The translations under genes and the position numbers were made by a program. From Glycine soja (taxonomy: Eukaryota; Streptophyta; Magnoliopsida; Fabales; Fabaceae), in contig NC_041008.1 in the NCBI RefSeq assembly GCF_004193775.1, forward strand, positions 18,929,731 to 18,993,730: a DNA stretch of 64,000 nt, given 5' to 3'. The notes beneath the pieces are model-generated. The model saw only the letters and a program-made list of their open reading frames with translations, did no database searches and was not told the DNA's origin. Shown one piece after another: positions 45,709 through 57,104 of the stretch (the first letter of the stretch is position 1; every line of letters starts with the position of its first letter).

Positions 45709-47309
45709 TGTCGCAACGTGCCCTTCGCGGGCGAGCGAGGGCGAGGCTCATGGGTGCGCTTCCCAAAGGAGGAAAGATGCGCGGAGTCACCACCAACGTT
45801 TATTTGTGGAAAACGTCGGAAAAACCGAAGGAAACCGGTCAAAAGGAAAATTCTAAGTTCGGGAGTTGTATTTACGCTTGAGGAAGGTATTAGCACCTCT
45901 CACGTTTGTCCCAAAGGACAACAGTCTATTTTTTAGAATTGTGGAATTGTGTTATCTTAACTTTTATTTCTTTTTATTTTTTGAGGTCGACAAAAGCGGG
46001 GCTTTTGCTCCTACGTACCCTCCTTTGGAGAGGAAATCAGACCTACGTAGTTCTTTCTTATGCGTGAATCAAGTGATTCTTTTTACTTGAAAGGTGATCA
46101 TTTTAAGGCGTTGGACCTTAAAAATGATCCATTTTACTTAGTAAGAAACTGAAATGATAAACTTTCAAAAACCTATTTTTGTGGACGAGCTTGACTAGGC
46201 GAGTTTGATTTTAGCCTTAGTTTCACTTTAGTTATTAGTCAATTCAATTAAGAATGAGAAATCCCAAAGAGAAAACGTCCGATTGATTTTTCGCTTTATT
46301 TTACTAAAAGGGTATTTTTTGATTATTATATTATTTTTTACCTCTTTTTTTGATTTCCAATGTGGTTACAGCATGACCGAACGATCGGAATTCATTTTAA
46401 CCAAAGTTAGCGGATGATACAATTCAAACGATCGGTGGAAATTTATTTTATTTTTAGATTAGGCGAGAAATGACTTAAATAAATGGCTTAAGCACGTCAA
46501 AAGGGGGTATAAAAAGTAAATGAAAACAAGAACAAAAATACATGAAACAAAATGTGGACCACCACGGGTACATAGAATGAATTGAAAAGCTTGGTTTGAG
46601 GTACTTACCCGTTGAAGACTGAAGAAAACGAAGAACGAACGATGAATCTTGAAGAACGGTCGAGAATCTTCGCGTAATTACTCACGGAAATGTTACGGAA
46701 GCGCCTCGGCTTGGATTTTCTTCACGGAACTAATTTTCCTCAGCTATTTCGAGAGAGAGAGAAGTGCCTATGGTGCTGAACCCTTTTCTTCTTCACTTCT
46801 CCCCCTATTTATAGCAAAATAGGGGAGAAGCTTGACGCCCAGCTCGCCCAGGCGAGCAAGGTTGCTTCCTCCAGAAGCAACAGCCTTCTGGAGCAATCTT
46901 CTGGAGGGCCCAAGTGGGCCTGGTTGCTATTTGCACCCCCATTTTTACTAAATACACCCCCTGCCCTTTTTTTTGTGATTCTTTTTCCGTAATGTTACGA
47001 AACTTTACGAATTTCGTAACGATACTTATTTTTCTTCCGCAAGGTTACGAATCCTTACGGATTATGTATTTACTCTTTTTTAGCTATCGAAGAAGTTACG
47101 GAAACTTACGGATTGCGCAAAAACACCTCTTTTCGACTTCCGCCACATTACGGAATTTCACAGATCGCGCAAGCCTGCTTCCTTTAGATTTCTGAGACGT
47201 CTCGGGACTTCATTTATTGTGCAACAAAGGACGCCAAGTATCTCAAAGCGGCTAACCAAAGGTTGCATGTCATCAAGTAATAATCCCCGGACGAAATTAG
47301 GGTATGACA
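45709..47309 (-). repeat. 3' LTR of the Ogre-like element
   Basis: The 1601-bp LTR ends TGTCATACCC at 47309 (minus-strand start) and GTTGCGACA at 45709. A TATA box TATAAATAG is complement of 46805-46813. Homologous to the solo LTR at 21464-23112. Confidence 0.93.
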
Positions 47310-47559
47310 GTTGCCCCTCTTTACTTACCTCTCATCGAAGATAAGCGGAAAGCAAAGATAGGACACTGATTTCGTCCGTCCTGCCCTTTCCGTGATGACG
47401 ACTCTCATCTCTACTTCTTCTTTTTTCTTCTGCACAAAACAAAATACAAATAACAACCAGAACAACAAACATAATACACATATACACATATACACATACT
47501 TGGCGAAGGAACCGATCTAGAAAACAACAGAATAACGTGCTTCCCAGTCACCAGAAGCT
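47310..47559 (-). other. Polypurine tract and 3' end of the Ogre internal region
   Basis: On the minus strand GTAAAGAGGGGCAAC directly precedes the 3' LTR and fits the polypurine tract. The rest shows no gene. Confidence 0.6.
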
Positions 47560-49095
47560 TCGCACTTGATAATGGAGAACACATGAACAGCGCTAGGCAA
47601 TGACATTCATGGTGCTCCGAACAAAGGTGGAGTATGGAGGATTGCCTTGAGGGTCCGCACTTAGGCAATCATGAAACTCAGCTCCAAACTCGAAAGTGGA
47701 GGACACATGAACAGTCCTAAGCAATAACATTCATGTGGCTCCGGAAAAGGATGAGAATGGAGGATTGCCTTGAGGATCCTCTCTTAGGCAATCATGAAAC
47801 ACAACTCCGAACTCAAAAGTGGAGGACACATGAACAGCCCTAAGCAATAACATTCATGTGGCTCCGGAAAAGGATGAGAATGAAGGATTGCCTTGAGGGT
47901 CCTCTCTTAGGCAATCATGGAACACAGCTCCAAACTCGAAAATGGAGGACACATGAATGACAACGCAATTCATTCATGTGGCTCCGGAAAAGGATGAGAA
48001 TGGAGGATTGCCTTGAGGGTCCTCTCTTAGGCAATCATGGAACACAGCTCCAAACTCGAAAGTGGAGGACACATGAACAGCCCTAAGCAATAACATTCAT
48101 GTGTCTCCGAAAAAGGATGAGAATGGAGGATTGCCTTGAGGGTCCTCTCTTAGGCAATCATGGAACACAGCTCCAAACTCAAAAATGGAGGACACATGAA
48201 TGACAACGCAATTCATTCATGGGGCTCCGAAAAAGGGTGAGAATGGAGGATTGCCTTGAGGGTCCTCTCTTAGGCAATCATGGAACACATCTCCAAACTC
48301 GAAAGTGGAGGACACATGAACAACCCTAAGCAATAACATTCATGCGGCTCCGAAAAAAGGTGAGAATGGAGGATTGCCTTGAGGGTCCTCACTTAGGCAA
48401 TCATGGAACACAGCTCCAAACTCGAAAGGGGAGGACACATGAACAGCCCTAAGCAATAACATTCATGTGGCTCCGGAAAAGGGTGAGAATGGAGGATTGC
48501 CTTGAGGGTCCTCTCTTAGGCAATCATGAAACACAGCTCCAAACTCAAAAGTGGAGGACACATGAACAACCCTAAGCAATAACATTCATGTGGCTCCGGA
48601 AAAGGATGAGAATGGAGGATTGCCTTGAGGGTTCTCTCTTAGGCAATCATGGAACACAGCTCCAAACTCGAAAATGAAGGACACATGAATGACAATGCAA
48701 TTCATTCAAGGGGCTCCGAAAAAGGGTGAGAATGGAGGATTGCCTTGAGGGTCCTCTCTTAGGCAATCATGGAACACAGCTCCAAACTCGAAAGTGGAGG
48801 ACACATGAACAGCCCTAAGCAATAACATTCATGTGGCTCCGGAAAAGGATGAGAATGGAGGATTGCCTTGAGGGTCCTCTCTTAGGCAATCATGGAACAC
48901 AGCTCCAAACTCGAAAATGGAGGACACAGGAATGACAACGCAATTCATCCATGTGGCTCCGGAAAAGGATGAGAATGGAGGATTGCCTTGAGGGTCCTCT
49001 CTTAGGCAATCATGAAACACATCTCCAAACTCAAAAGTAGAGGACACATGAACAGCCCTAAGCAATAAGATTCATGTGGCTCCGGAAAAGGGTGT
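47560..49095. repeat. Tandem array of ~122-bp units, Ogre 3' region
   Basis: Thirteen unit starts are visible (about 47566, 47699, 47822, 47946, 48065, 48186, 48306, 48430, 48553, 48676, 48797, 48919, 49040). Each unit contains GGAGGATTGCCTTGAGGGTC and TTAGGCAATCATG. Two types occur: A with CCCTAAGCAATAAC and B with GACAACGCAATTC. The order is A A A B A B A A A B A B A. Frames read through it, such as 48829-49065, are repeat translations and not genes. Confidence 0.93.
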
Positions 49096-51057
49096 TGGCG
49101 GGACCGAATGGTCCACCAGGTTTTTCCACCTAAAAGGATAACACGCTTTTTGCAAAGAAAAATAAATCATTCGCGAGAGCACCACATCTTAGAGAAACAA
49201 TATACTTGTGCCAAGGGTAATCTTCCTTGTAACCGAGAATGAAGGGTAGGATGTCAACTTCTAGCTTTCAAATGAACACGCAAGGAAACATCGGGCTAAG
49301 CTGAAAATAAATCACTCATAGTGTATAAAACTCACAAGGCAAGTGTTTTATCCTATTCCCAAACCATAACTGCACCATGACTCTATTTTGCACACGATTT
49401 CCTATCGAATCAAAGATTAAACGCACGATCACAGACCAATAGGATTTTCTCGCAGATAGTGTTTTTTGGAGAGGAAGCTGGGTGTTTCGGTCTTTTCCTC
49501 TTTGTTCATGTGGGGTGGAATATTGCCAGTCAAGAATGATTCTGAGTGGCAATCTGGCTTTGAAGGATTTCTGTCCTCTTTTTTCATTGATCGAGAATTG
49601 CTTCTTTTTCCCTTTTCACTTCTTTTCAATCTTTGATCGGGAATCCTTCTTTCCTTTCTTCTGTTCTTTTCTTTATTTTCATTTTTTTTCTTTTTTCTTT
49701 CTTTCCATTTCTTTCTTTTCTTTCTTTTCACTTTTCCCTCCCCATCCCTTTCTTCGGGAAATCGGGCTTAGCATTCTATTTGCTCTCCCTTGACGAGATT
49801 CCGCTGTCCTTTGCTTCGGGGGAAAGAATGAGGATTCTTTTTTACAGGTCAAGGTTCAAAAAGGTCTAAGGTTGTGTTTAAATGGGGTCTTTTATTGTGG
49901 GAACCCAATCTTGATATCTGGGGCGCAACAAATTTGGGTGTCAAGGTGTCGATTTCGGGACGAGCTTCCATATTGTTCCATAAGGCATGCGTGACAATGA
50001 TGATTTGAAAACAACATGCAAAATTAGTCATGGCTACAGCCAGGTGGGCACTCAAGCATCCTGTTTATGGCATTGTGATACTACGGTTGGGAATTTATAT
50101 AGACAGACCCAACGTTTCCAAATTATGTTCTTTCATCAGTTCAATGCATTCATCCATCCTTATCTCGGTTCATTCCGGAAAATAAACTCCTAGCATCAGT
50201 CCCTTGTTTCCAGAAGATGCGTTTGCTCTTTATGAATGATTTATACTTAACTATAACATGTCGACCTTCGCGGTCTTTCTTTCTCTTTACTTTTGTTTTA
50301 TTTGTATATACATTCACTAAAACTATACACCTGTGATCCTTTATGAGGAAAATCTTTCTTTGTACATCTATATTTTTATACATGACAAACTTTTTCTGTA
50401 CACGCATTAGAACTCTTCTTTTTACGTCACACGGTCTATATACAAACCCTATTTACATTCAAAGATTTTTCATTTTTCCCAACACACACTTATAGTTCAC
50501 ACAAAAGTTCCTTCATATACACTCGTTGCTCACACACACAAGAATTCCTTTCCACGCATTATTTACACACAAAAACCTTCTACACACATTTTCCTTTTAC
50601 ACACATATATAAATAAAAACCTTTTTCTTTTCTTTATGAACATGACTTTTATTCACAACGCTTTTTCCTTTTTATTAGGATTTTTGGTTCAATTTATTTT
50701 TAGGACGACGTCCCTAAATAAAAAACTCTACACGGTTCCGGAATTTCAACAAACACTATTGACAATAATGAAACAAGTACCGACGTAACAACTCAAACGA
50801 TATGTATGTACAAAACAAAAGTCAAAACATGAAACAAACGTTAGTCCCTTAGTTAAACAAAAATAAGATGATATGTAACAGGAAAAACAAATGGAAACAA
50901 AAAGAAATATGAATCAAGAGATCTCCCAATCATGTGACCCCGCTCCCTCCTAAGAAATCCAGTAAATCGGTCATCTCCTCGTCCTCGCGGGCCTCATCTG
51001 CCCCGTCGGGAGCCTTGCTGGTGCCTCTCCTGCCCGGGCCTCAAGCCAATCTCCAGG
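49096..51057 (-). other. Non-coding 3' part of the Ogre element
   Basis: No supported gene. A strong pyrimidine-rich tract (TTTCTTTCC type) occupies about 49600-49740, and ACAC-rich sequence occurs around 50500-50610. ORFs here are low-complexity. Confidence 0.55.
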
Positions 51058-52176
51058 TCATGCGACCTCTGCCCTGAACTGGTCCGGAGTAGGGCACAGA
51101 AAAGAAGTAAAACCCTGGCTCTGCAGGCTGAGGCTCATCTGGTAAAGACAATCGGGGGTCTGTACATGTGCCCGGTGGTTGGCCACCTGCTGGCGAACCA
51201 AATGCCGCAAATACTGCTCTGTGTCAAATGATCCGGTTGGACCAGCCTGATGTGGTGGCGGCGTGTCCGCGGCCTGTGGTGTATCACCCTGGACCTGTCT
51301 CTGCGTGCAGTACCTCTCAATAAAAGCTCGGGTGATGGGCGGCCGAATCACCTTGCTAGGTGCGACGGGGACGCCGAACGACTGGCAGAGTCCTGTGATC
51401 AAGGCGGGAAATCCCAGGGCCCTGTTGGACTTATCCGGGTCCAGAGGGTGCCTGGTAGGCGCCATACCTGCAAATATATAGATGGCATCAGCGATTAACT
51501 GAGCCACATGAATGCTCATCCGCGTCAAGATGGCGTACACCAGCTGACACTTCGGCAGGGGGAGGTCGGAATTATGGTCGCTGGGCAGGATGTTGCTGAG
51601 CAGTAAAGTCATCCATATCTGAGTCAGGGTGGTCATGTTGGTGCGCATGATCCGCACCCGTCTCCCGGCAGCAGTTCGGGCAAAATCTTGCCCCGGTATA
51701 CATAGCAACTAGGCGATGGCCTCCTCATCGAACCCATCGGGCCGGTTCCTCCTCTGGCCATACTCGCACTCCTGGCCCTCTTCCAGCACTAAAGGATATC
51801 CAAGGAGCTGGCTAATAGCATCTGCATCAAACGGGATCCACTGACCCCTCACCCAGGACCTCATATCACGCACGCCCTCCTCTGTAGGCCAAGCATTGGC
51901 GTAAAATTCGAGGACTATGTCTGGATCAAACTTGGTCATGGGGGTGACCAGTGATGCCCACCGCCGGCGAACTATTTCTTCCTGGAAATCGGTATACTCA
52001 TCGTCCCTGAGCTGGACGCGTCGCTCCCGGAGAAATGACCATCCCTTGATGGCCTCGAAGCGCTGCTGGTGTTCAGCGCTCCTAAAGCGGTGGCTATCAT
52101 ATTCGGGAGCAGAACTGGTTCCTTCAGCCGCTTTATCCTTCCTAGATCTCTTTGAGGCGAGCTTCCTCGGGGCCAT
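51058..52176 (-). pseudogene. Extra 3' ORF of the Ogre element, putative plant transposon protein domain
   Basis: I start it at ATG 52174-52176 (MAPRKLASKRSRKDKAAEG) because the longer open frame begins with TTG. The frame shows KFDPDIVLEFYANAWP, MRSWVRGQWIPFDADAI and QLLGYPLVLEEGQECEYGQ, which I recognise as the 'putative plant transposon protein' domain (Pfam PF20167 type). A TAG at 51709-51711 splits it into two open parts in the same frame, and a TGA at 51058 ends it early, after which a frame change follows. The N-terminus is basic. It lies downstream of integrase on the same strand, the place where env-like genes are found in other elements; its role is unknown. Confidence 0.65.
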
Positions 52177-54111
52177 TTCTTGCGAGAACAAACATTTAGA
52201 AGTTAGTTTTACAAGATAACGCTTGTCTTAACGCAAAAATGTCATGCTAACCCCTCCGGTTTAGAAAGAAATCATGCGCACGTTTAAAGTAACACATTTA
52301 TGCACATGCGTATGTGTAGAATATCCTACTATTTATATCAACATAGAGGCCATCCAACACATTCTAATTGTCATACATATATATGCATTTTGAAAAGAAC
52401 ACACATTCTCACGCTTAAGGCATTGCGTCAAAATTTACACTTAACTATGTCCTAAACACTTGCTATCACAAACTACCTACACACACTCAAAATATATATA
52501 CCATACAAACTTTCATTGTTTCACTCACACTTATGCATATTGGCAAGATATTTAACATTATGCACATACTTGCATTCAAAAGGGAATCCCGTGCTATCAT
52601 ACATTCATTTAGGAAGGGACTTCAATATTCCTTCACCCTTTACAAAGAATTTCATGCCCTTTATATTTACACATATATCTACACACCATTGAAAAGCATT
52701 TCCCACGTTACTTAGGTGCAAAGTACCAATCATGGGGCAGCCCAAATTCTTACAAACTAATCCCTATTTTCATGCTTTTCTAATCCTAAAACCAAATTTT
52801 GGATTCCTAGCCATAAGCATGTTTCCTTGCATTGAAGCTACAAGTTTGGGTTCCTAAGCTTGGAATTGCATTTGGACAACTATTTTGAATCTCCTATGCT
52901 GTACCTACATACATAAAAATAGCCCCACCGTCCCAATTTTTACAAAATCATATTCATACACCATTGGGGCATTTCACCGAGCACTTGGTGAGCGCATGTT
53001 TGGACATGAATTGCAAGAGAATGGGAGCAATGTGGCATGCCCCATTGCTTCAGAATACAACCTAGGCCTAAGGCCTTTTCATTCAAATCCTCAATTCAAG
53101 AAAACAAGCACCAAAGCAAACCAAAACTGCCTCACAAATATAAGCATGTTCTCACAATTTAAGGCACCAAAAGATGAAGAAAACACATCAATGGGAAGCA
53201 AAAACATCAAGGATGGAATACTTACTTGTTGGAGTGAATTGAAACACCAAAAATGAAAGCAAAAGGCAACCAAAAGTGGCTTGAGGGGGCAAGAACCGCA
53301 AGCCTTCGTGTTCTTTCTTTCTTGAATGAAGGGGGGGAAGTTTTTGGATACAAAAACGTTCCCCTCCTTCGTTTTTATATTTTGAGTGCAGGGGTTGCTC
53401 GCCCAGGCGAGCTAACCTGCTACTTTTTTTTTTTAGGGGAACATTAACCATGTCCCCTCCTTCTTCATGGGTTAGCATTTCGCCTAACTTGAACTTACTT
53501 AAGTTAGAATTAGGCGTCGATTACTTATTTAAAACAAACGATAGTAAAAGAAACTGCGAACACAAAGGATACTGGGCTGCCTTGCAACGACGTTCTCTGC
53601 TTGTTTAGCACCGGGAAGGGGCAACGATCGGTCGGTCGTGACCCTAGCCCCACTTGCATTCGTCCCTATGAACCCGTAAGTAAGAGCCAAATGATATGCG
53701 ACCAATCGTGAGCGGTCATCGTCTTACCTTGGTTGATTTCTGCCATTGACTTGCCTTGACTTCTGACCGTGGCCTGAGACGATTCTGCTCCTTGCTACCA
53801 CAAGATATGCATGTGCATGTGCATGTATGAATGTTTCTAATGCGATGATTTTATTTTAGTGAAGGCTGGTTAGGTTCAATTTTAAATAAGCGTTTGGGGC
53901 ACCCCATACACCGAGCGAAGAGGGCTCATGCTTATAACAAATCTAAAACACAAAGTTTGAAACCAAAGGGAGGACTAAAACCTCGCCTATCTTTTCCTCT
54001 TTTTAAAAGAACAAGACAAATACAGAGGAAGGGAATCCTTGGAGGAAACCAGGAAGCACAAAAACTCAGAATTAAAAGACCATGCAACGGTCCTCTCGAT
54101 TGCCCCAGACT
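52177..54111 (-). other. Non-coding interval between the extra ORF and integrase
   Basis: There is no supported gene. A palindrome GCTCGCCCAGGCGAGC lies at about 53397-53412, a motif also related to sequence in the family's LTR, and a short GTGCATGTGCATGTAT run lies near 53812-53827. Confidence 0.5.
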
Positions 54112-56575
54112 TCAAGCGTAATATCGTTTAACTACATCGGAGTTCACGGGCGAAGGCAATTCTTCGCCATCCATGTGGGTGAGTATCAGAGCACCCCCAG
54201 AAAAAGCTCTTTTCACCACGAAAGGCCCTTCATAATTCGGGGCCCACTTGCCTCGATTATCTTTAACAGCGTGGGACATCTTCTTCGGCACAAGGTCCCC
54301 CTCGTTGAACTTGCGCGGACGTACCTTCTTGTCGAATGCGTTCTTTATCCTTCGTTGATACAAACGCCCATGGCTCATGGCAGCCAAACGCTTACCTTCA
54401 ATAAGGTTAAGTTGGTCGTAGCGTGCTTGAGCCCATTCTGACTCTTCTAGGCCTGACTCCGCCATTATCCTCTGAGAAGGAACCTCTACCTCAAATGGGA
54501 GTACTGCCTCCATCCCATAAACTAAGGAATACGGCGTTGCCCCAGTAGAAGTTCGCACCGAGGTTCTGTACCCGTGTAGGGCGAAAGGCAACATCTCATG
54601 CCAATCTTTGTATGACACCGTCATCTTTTGAACAATCTTCTTGATATTCTTATTCGCAGCCTCTACAGCCCCATTCATCTTTGGCCGATAAGGGGTAGAG
54701 TTATGATGCTGGATCTTGAAGTCTTCGCACATCTCCTGCATCATCTTATTGTTCAGATTGGTGCCATTGTCAGTAATGATCTTCCTGGGGAGTCCGTATC
54801 GACAAATCAACTCCTTCTTTATGAATCTAACTACCACATTCCTTGTGACGTTAGTATAAGAAGCTGCTTCGACCCATTTGGTGAAGTAATCTATCGCCAC
54901 AAGAATGAAGCAGTGACCATTCGACGCTTTGGGTTCTATGGCCCCAATGGCATCTATTCCCCACATAGAAAAAGGCCAAGGGGCGGACATAACATTCAGA
55001 GGATGTGGCGGAACATTGACGTTGTCCGCGTATGCCTGACATTTATGACATTTCCTGACATGAGCGCAGCAATCGCTTTCCATGGTGAGCCAATAATAGT
55101 CGGCCCTGAGGATTTTTCTGGCCATAGCATGCCCTTTGGCATGTGTCCCAAAGGAACCCTCGTGGATCTCCTCAATCATGAAGTTCGCCTCTTTGGCATC
55201 TACGCATCGTAGGAGGGTCATGTCGTGGTTTCGTTTGTAAAGGATAGTACCACTTACAAAGAAACCAGTAGCCATGATATCTTCATCTGGAAACTCGGGG
55301 TGCATCGGCCGATAATCCTGGAGGGGATGTTGGGCCAAATAATCCGCTAAGGCACTTCCCTTTACCGCCTTTTGGGTGACGTAAACGATATCGAATTCAG
55401 ATAATAGTACCTGCCATCTAGCGATTCGTCCCGTGAGGGCTGGTTTTTCAAAGATGTATTTCACAGGATCCATTTTGGAAATAAGCCACGTGGTGTGGCT
55501 GAGCATGTACTGCCTAAGCCGATGTGATGCCCATACCAGAGCACAACACGTCCTTTCTAGCATTGAGTAATTCATCTCACATGCGGTAAACTTCTTGCTC
55601 AGATAGTAGATGGCTTGCTCCTTTTTCCCAGAATCATCATGCTGACCCAACACGCACCCCATAGACTCGTCCAACACGGTCATGTACAGGAAAAGAGGTC
55701 TTCCTGTTATGGGTGGCATGAGCACCGGGGGATTCGCGAGACTCTGTTTGATCTTATTGAAAGCCTCTTGGCAGTCACTGTTCCATAGGACCGCTTGGTT
55801 CTTACGTAACAGCTTAAAAATGGGCTCACAGGTAGGGCTGAGTTGCGAGATAAATCTCGCGATATAATTCAACCTGCCCAAAAACCCCCGAACCTGCTTC
55901 TCCGTGCGGGGTTCCGGCATTTCAAGGATGGTCTTCACTTTCTCGAGATCTATCTCTATCCCTTTCTGACTTACGATAAATCCTAGCAGCTTCCCCGACT
56001 TCACCCCAAAGGTGCATTTGGTTGGGTTTAGTTTTAATTGGTATTTCCGCAACCTTCCAAACAGCTTACGCAGATTGACAAGGTGTTCGTCCTCAGTCCG
56101 AGACTTGGCAATCATGTCATCTACGTAGACCTCTATTTCCTTATGCATCATGTCATGGAACAACGCCACCATGACACGCTGATAGGTTGCCCCAGCATTT
56201 TTCAGTCCGAAGGCCATCACCTTATAGCAGAACGTTCCCCATAGGGTGACGAAAGTGGTCTTCTCTACATCTTCGGGTGCCATCTTTATTTGATTATACC
56301 CCGAGAAACCATCCATAAATGAGAAGAGGGCGAATTTGGCTGTATTATCTACCAATATGTCAATGTGTGGCAGGGGAAAGTTGTCTTTAGGACTGGCTCG
56401 GTTCAAGTCCCGGTAGTCTACACACATTCGAACCTTGCCTTCCTTTTTCGGGACTGGGACGATGTTGGCCACCCACTCCGGGTACCGTGCCACAACTAAG
56501 AAACCTGCATCAAACTGCTTCCTTACTTCTTCTTTAATTTTTAAAGACATCTCGGGTCTCATTCTTCGTAACTTT
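54112..56575 (-). pseudogene. pol: RT, RNase H and integrase of the Ogre element
   Basis: A long open frame (816 codons from 56562) covers RT with CVDYRDLNRASPKD, FSFMDGFSGYNQI and catalytic YVDDMIAKS; then RNase H (FLYMTVLDESMGCVLG; ERTCCALVWA; SALADYLAQHP); then integrase with HEGSFGTHAKGH...CHKCQAYAD zinc site and D, D, E in WGIDAIGAI, IITDNGTNL and NGAVEAANK. The jump from EDIMA to TGFFVSG near 55272 shows that the second, archaeal-type RNase H found in Tat/Ogre elements is missing, without loss of frame. The 5' edge near 56575 is a one-nucleotide frameshift from the preceding frame, so 56562 is not a real start. The frame ends at 54112. Confidence 0.9.
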
Positions 56576-56952
56576 GCTTAACCGGAGAAGACCCAGGATT
56601 CAAAGGCAACTTATGCTGCACAATGTCGGAATCCAGACCGGGCATATCTTGATATGACCACGCAAAGACATCTTGATACTCTTTAAGAAGGGTTATCAAG
56701 CCTTGGCGGATAGGCGCGGTCATACCGGTTCCTACCTTTACTTCCTTCTTTTCCTCCGTGGTCCCCAACTTTACCAATTCGGTTTCTTCTTGGTAAGGCT
56801 TCATTTCACGTTCTTCCTAAGCGACCAGTCTCTCCAACTCTGGTGACAGGACGTCCTCTTCCTCTTCCTCGTTTATCGTTTGGCTTATATCTCGATCGAA
56901 ATCGATTTTCAAACCCTCGTTGTTAGGTTCCTCAAAGAATCGACCCTCACAT
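56559..56952 (-). pseudogene. Start of the Ogre RT exon, with nonsense codon
   Basis: After the predicted splice acceptor the frame reads CEGRFFEEPNNEGLKIDFDR and an acidic stretch, then a TAG (56817-56819) after LERLVA, then MKPYQEETELVKLG and YQDVFAWSYQDMPG (the usual pre-RT block). A one-nucleotide frameshift near 56575 follows. The upstream open frame to 57032 begins within the intron with a TTG and is not a gene start. Confidence 0.75.
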
Positions 56953-57104
56953 CTATACCAAACAAGACAAAAGAAACAAAAACATGCAAAATGATATGAG
57001 AAAAGGTGGTACTGCAAGAACAGATGAAACAAAATCTCTTTGTTTATTTAATAAGGTAGGTTTCACAAAACAAAAGAGAACGGAAATCTATAGGCTCTAA
57101 TTAC
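56953..57104 (-). other. Predicted intron between gag-pro and RT of the Ogre element
   Basis: On the minus strand the donor is AAT/GTAATT at 57104 and the acceptor is TTGTTTGGTATAG ending at 56953, after a T-rich tract. Removal of 152 nt deletes the gag-pro stop codon (57101-57103) and joins both parts in the same frame. Ogre elements are known to carry a spliced intron at this place. Confidence 0.65.

Noticed and set aside
47560..49095. CRISPR-like array of regular repeats
   Set aside because: The ~122-bp units are repeated along their whole length with no unique spacers, and the setting is the 3' region of a plant retroelement.
49482..49869. Phe/Ser-rich ORFs on the plus strand
   Set aside because: They are translations of a pyrimidine tract, on the strand opposite to the element's genes.
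54628..55212. 194-codon plus-strand ORF
   Set aside because: It is antisense to the integrase part of the Ogre pol frame and has no family resemblance.
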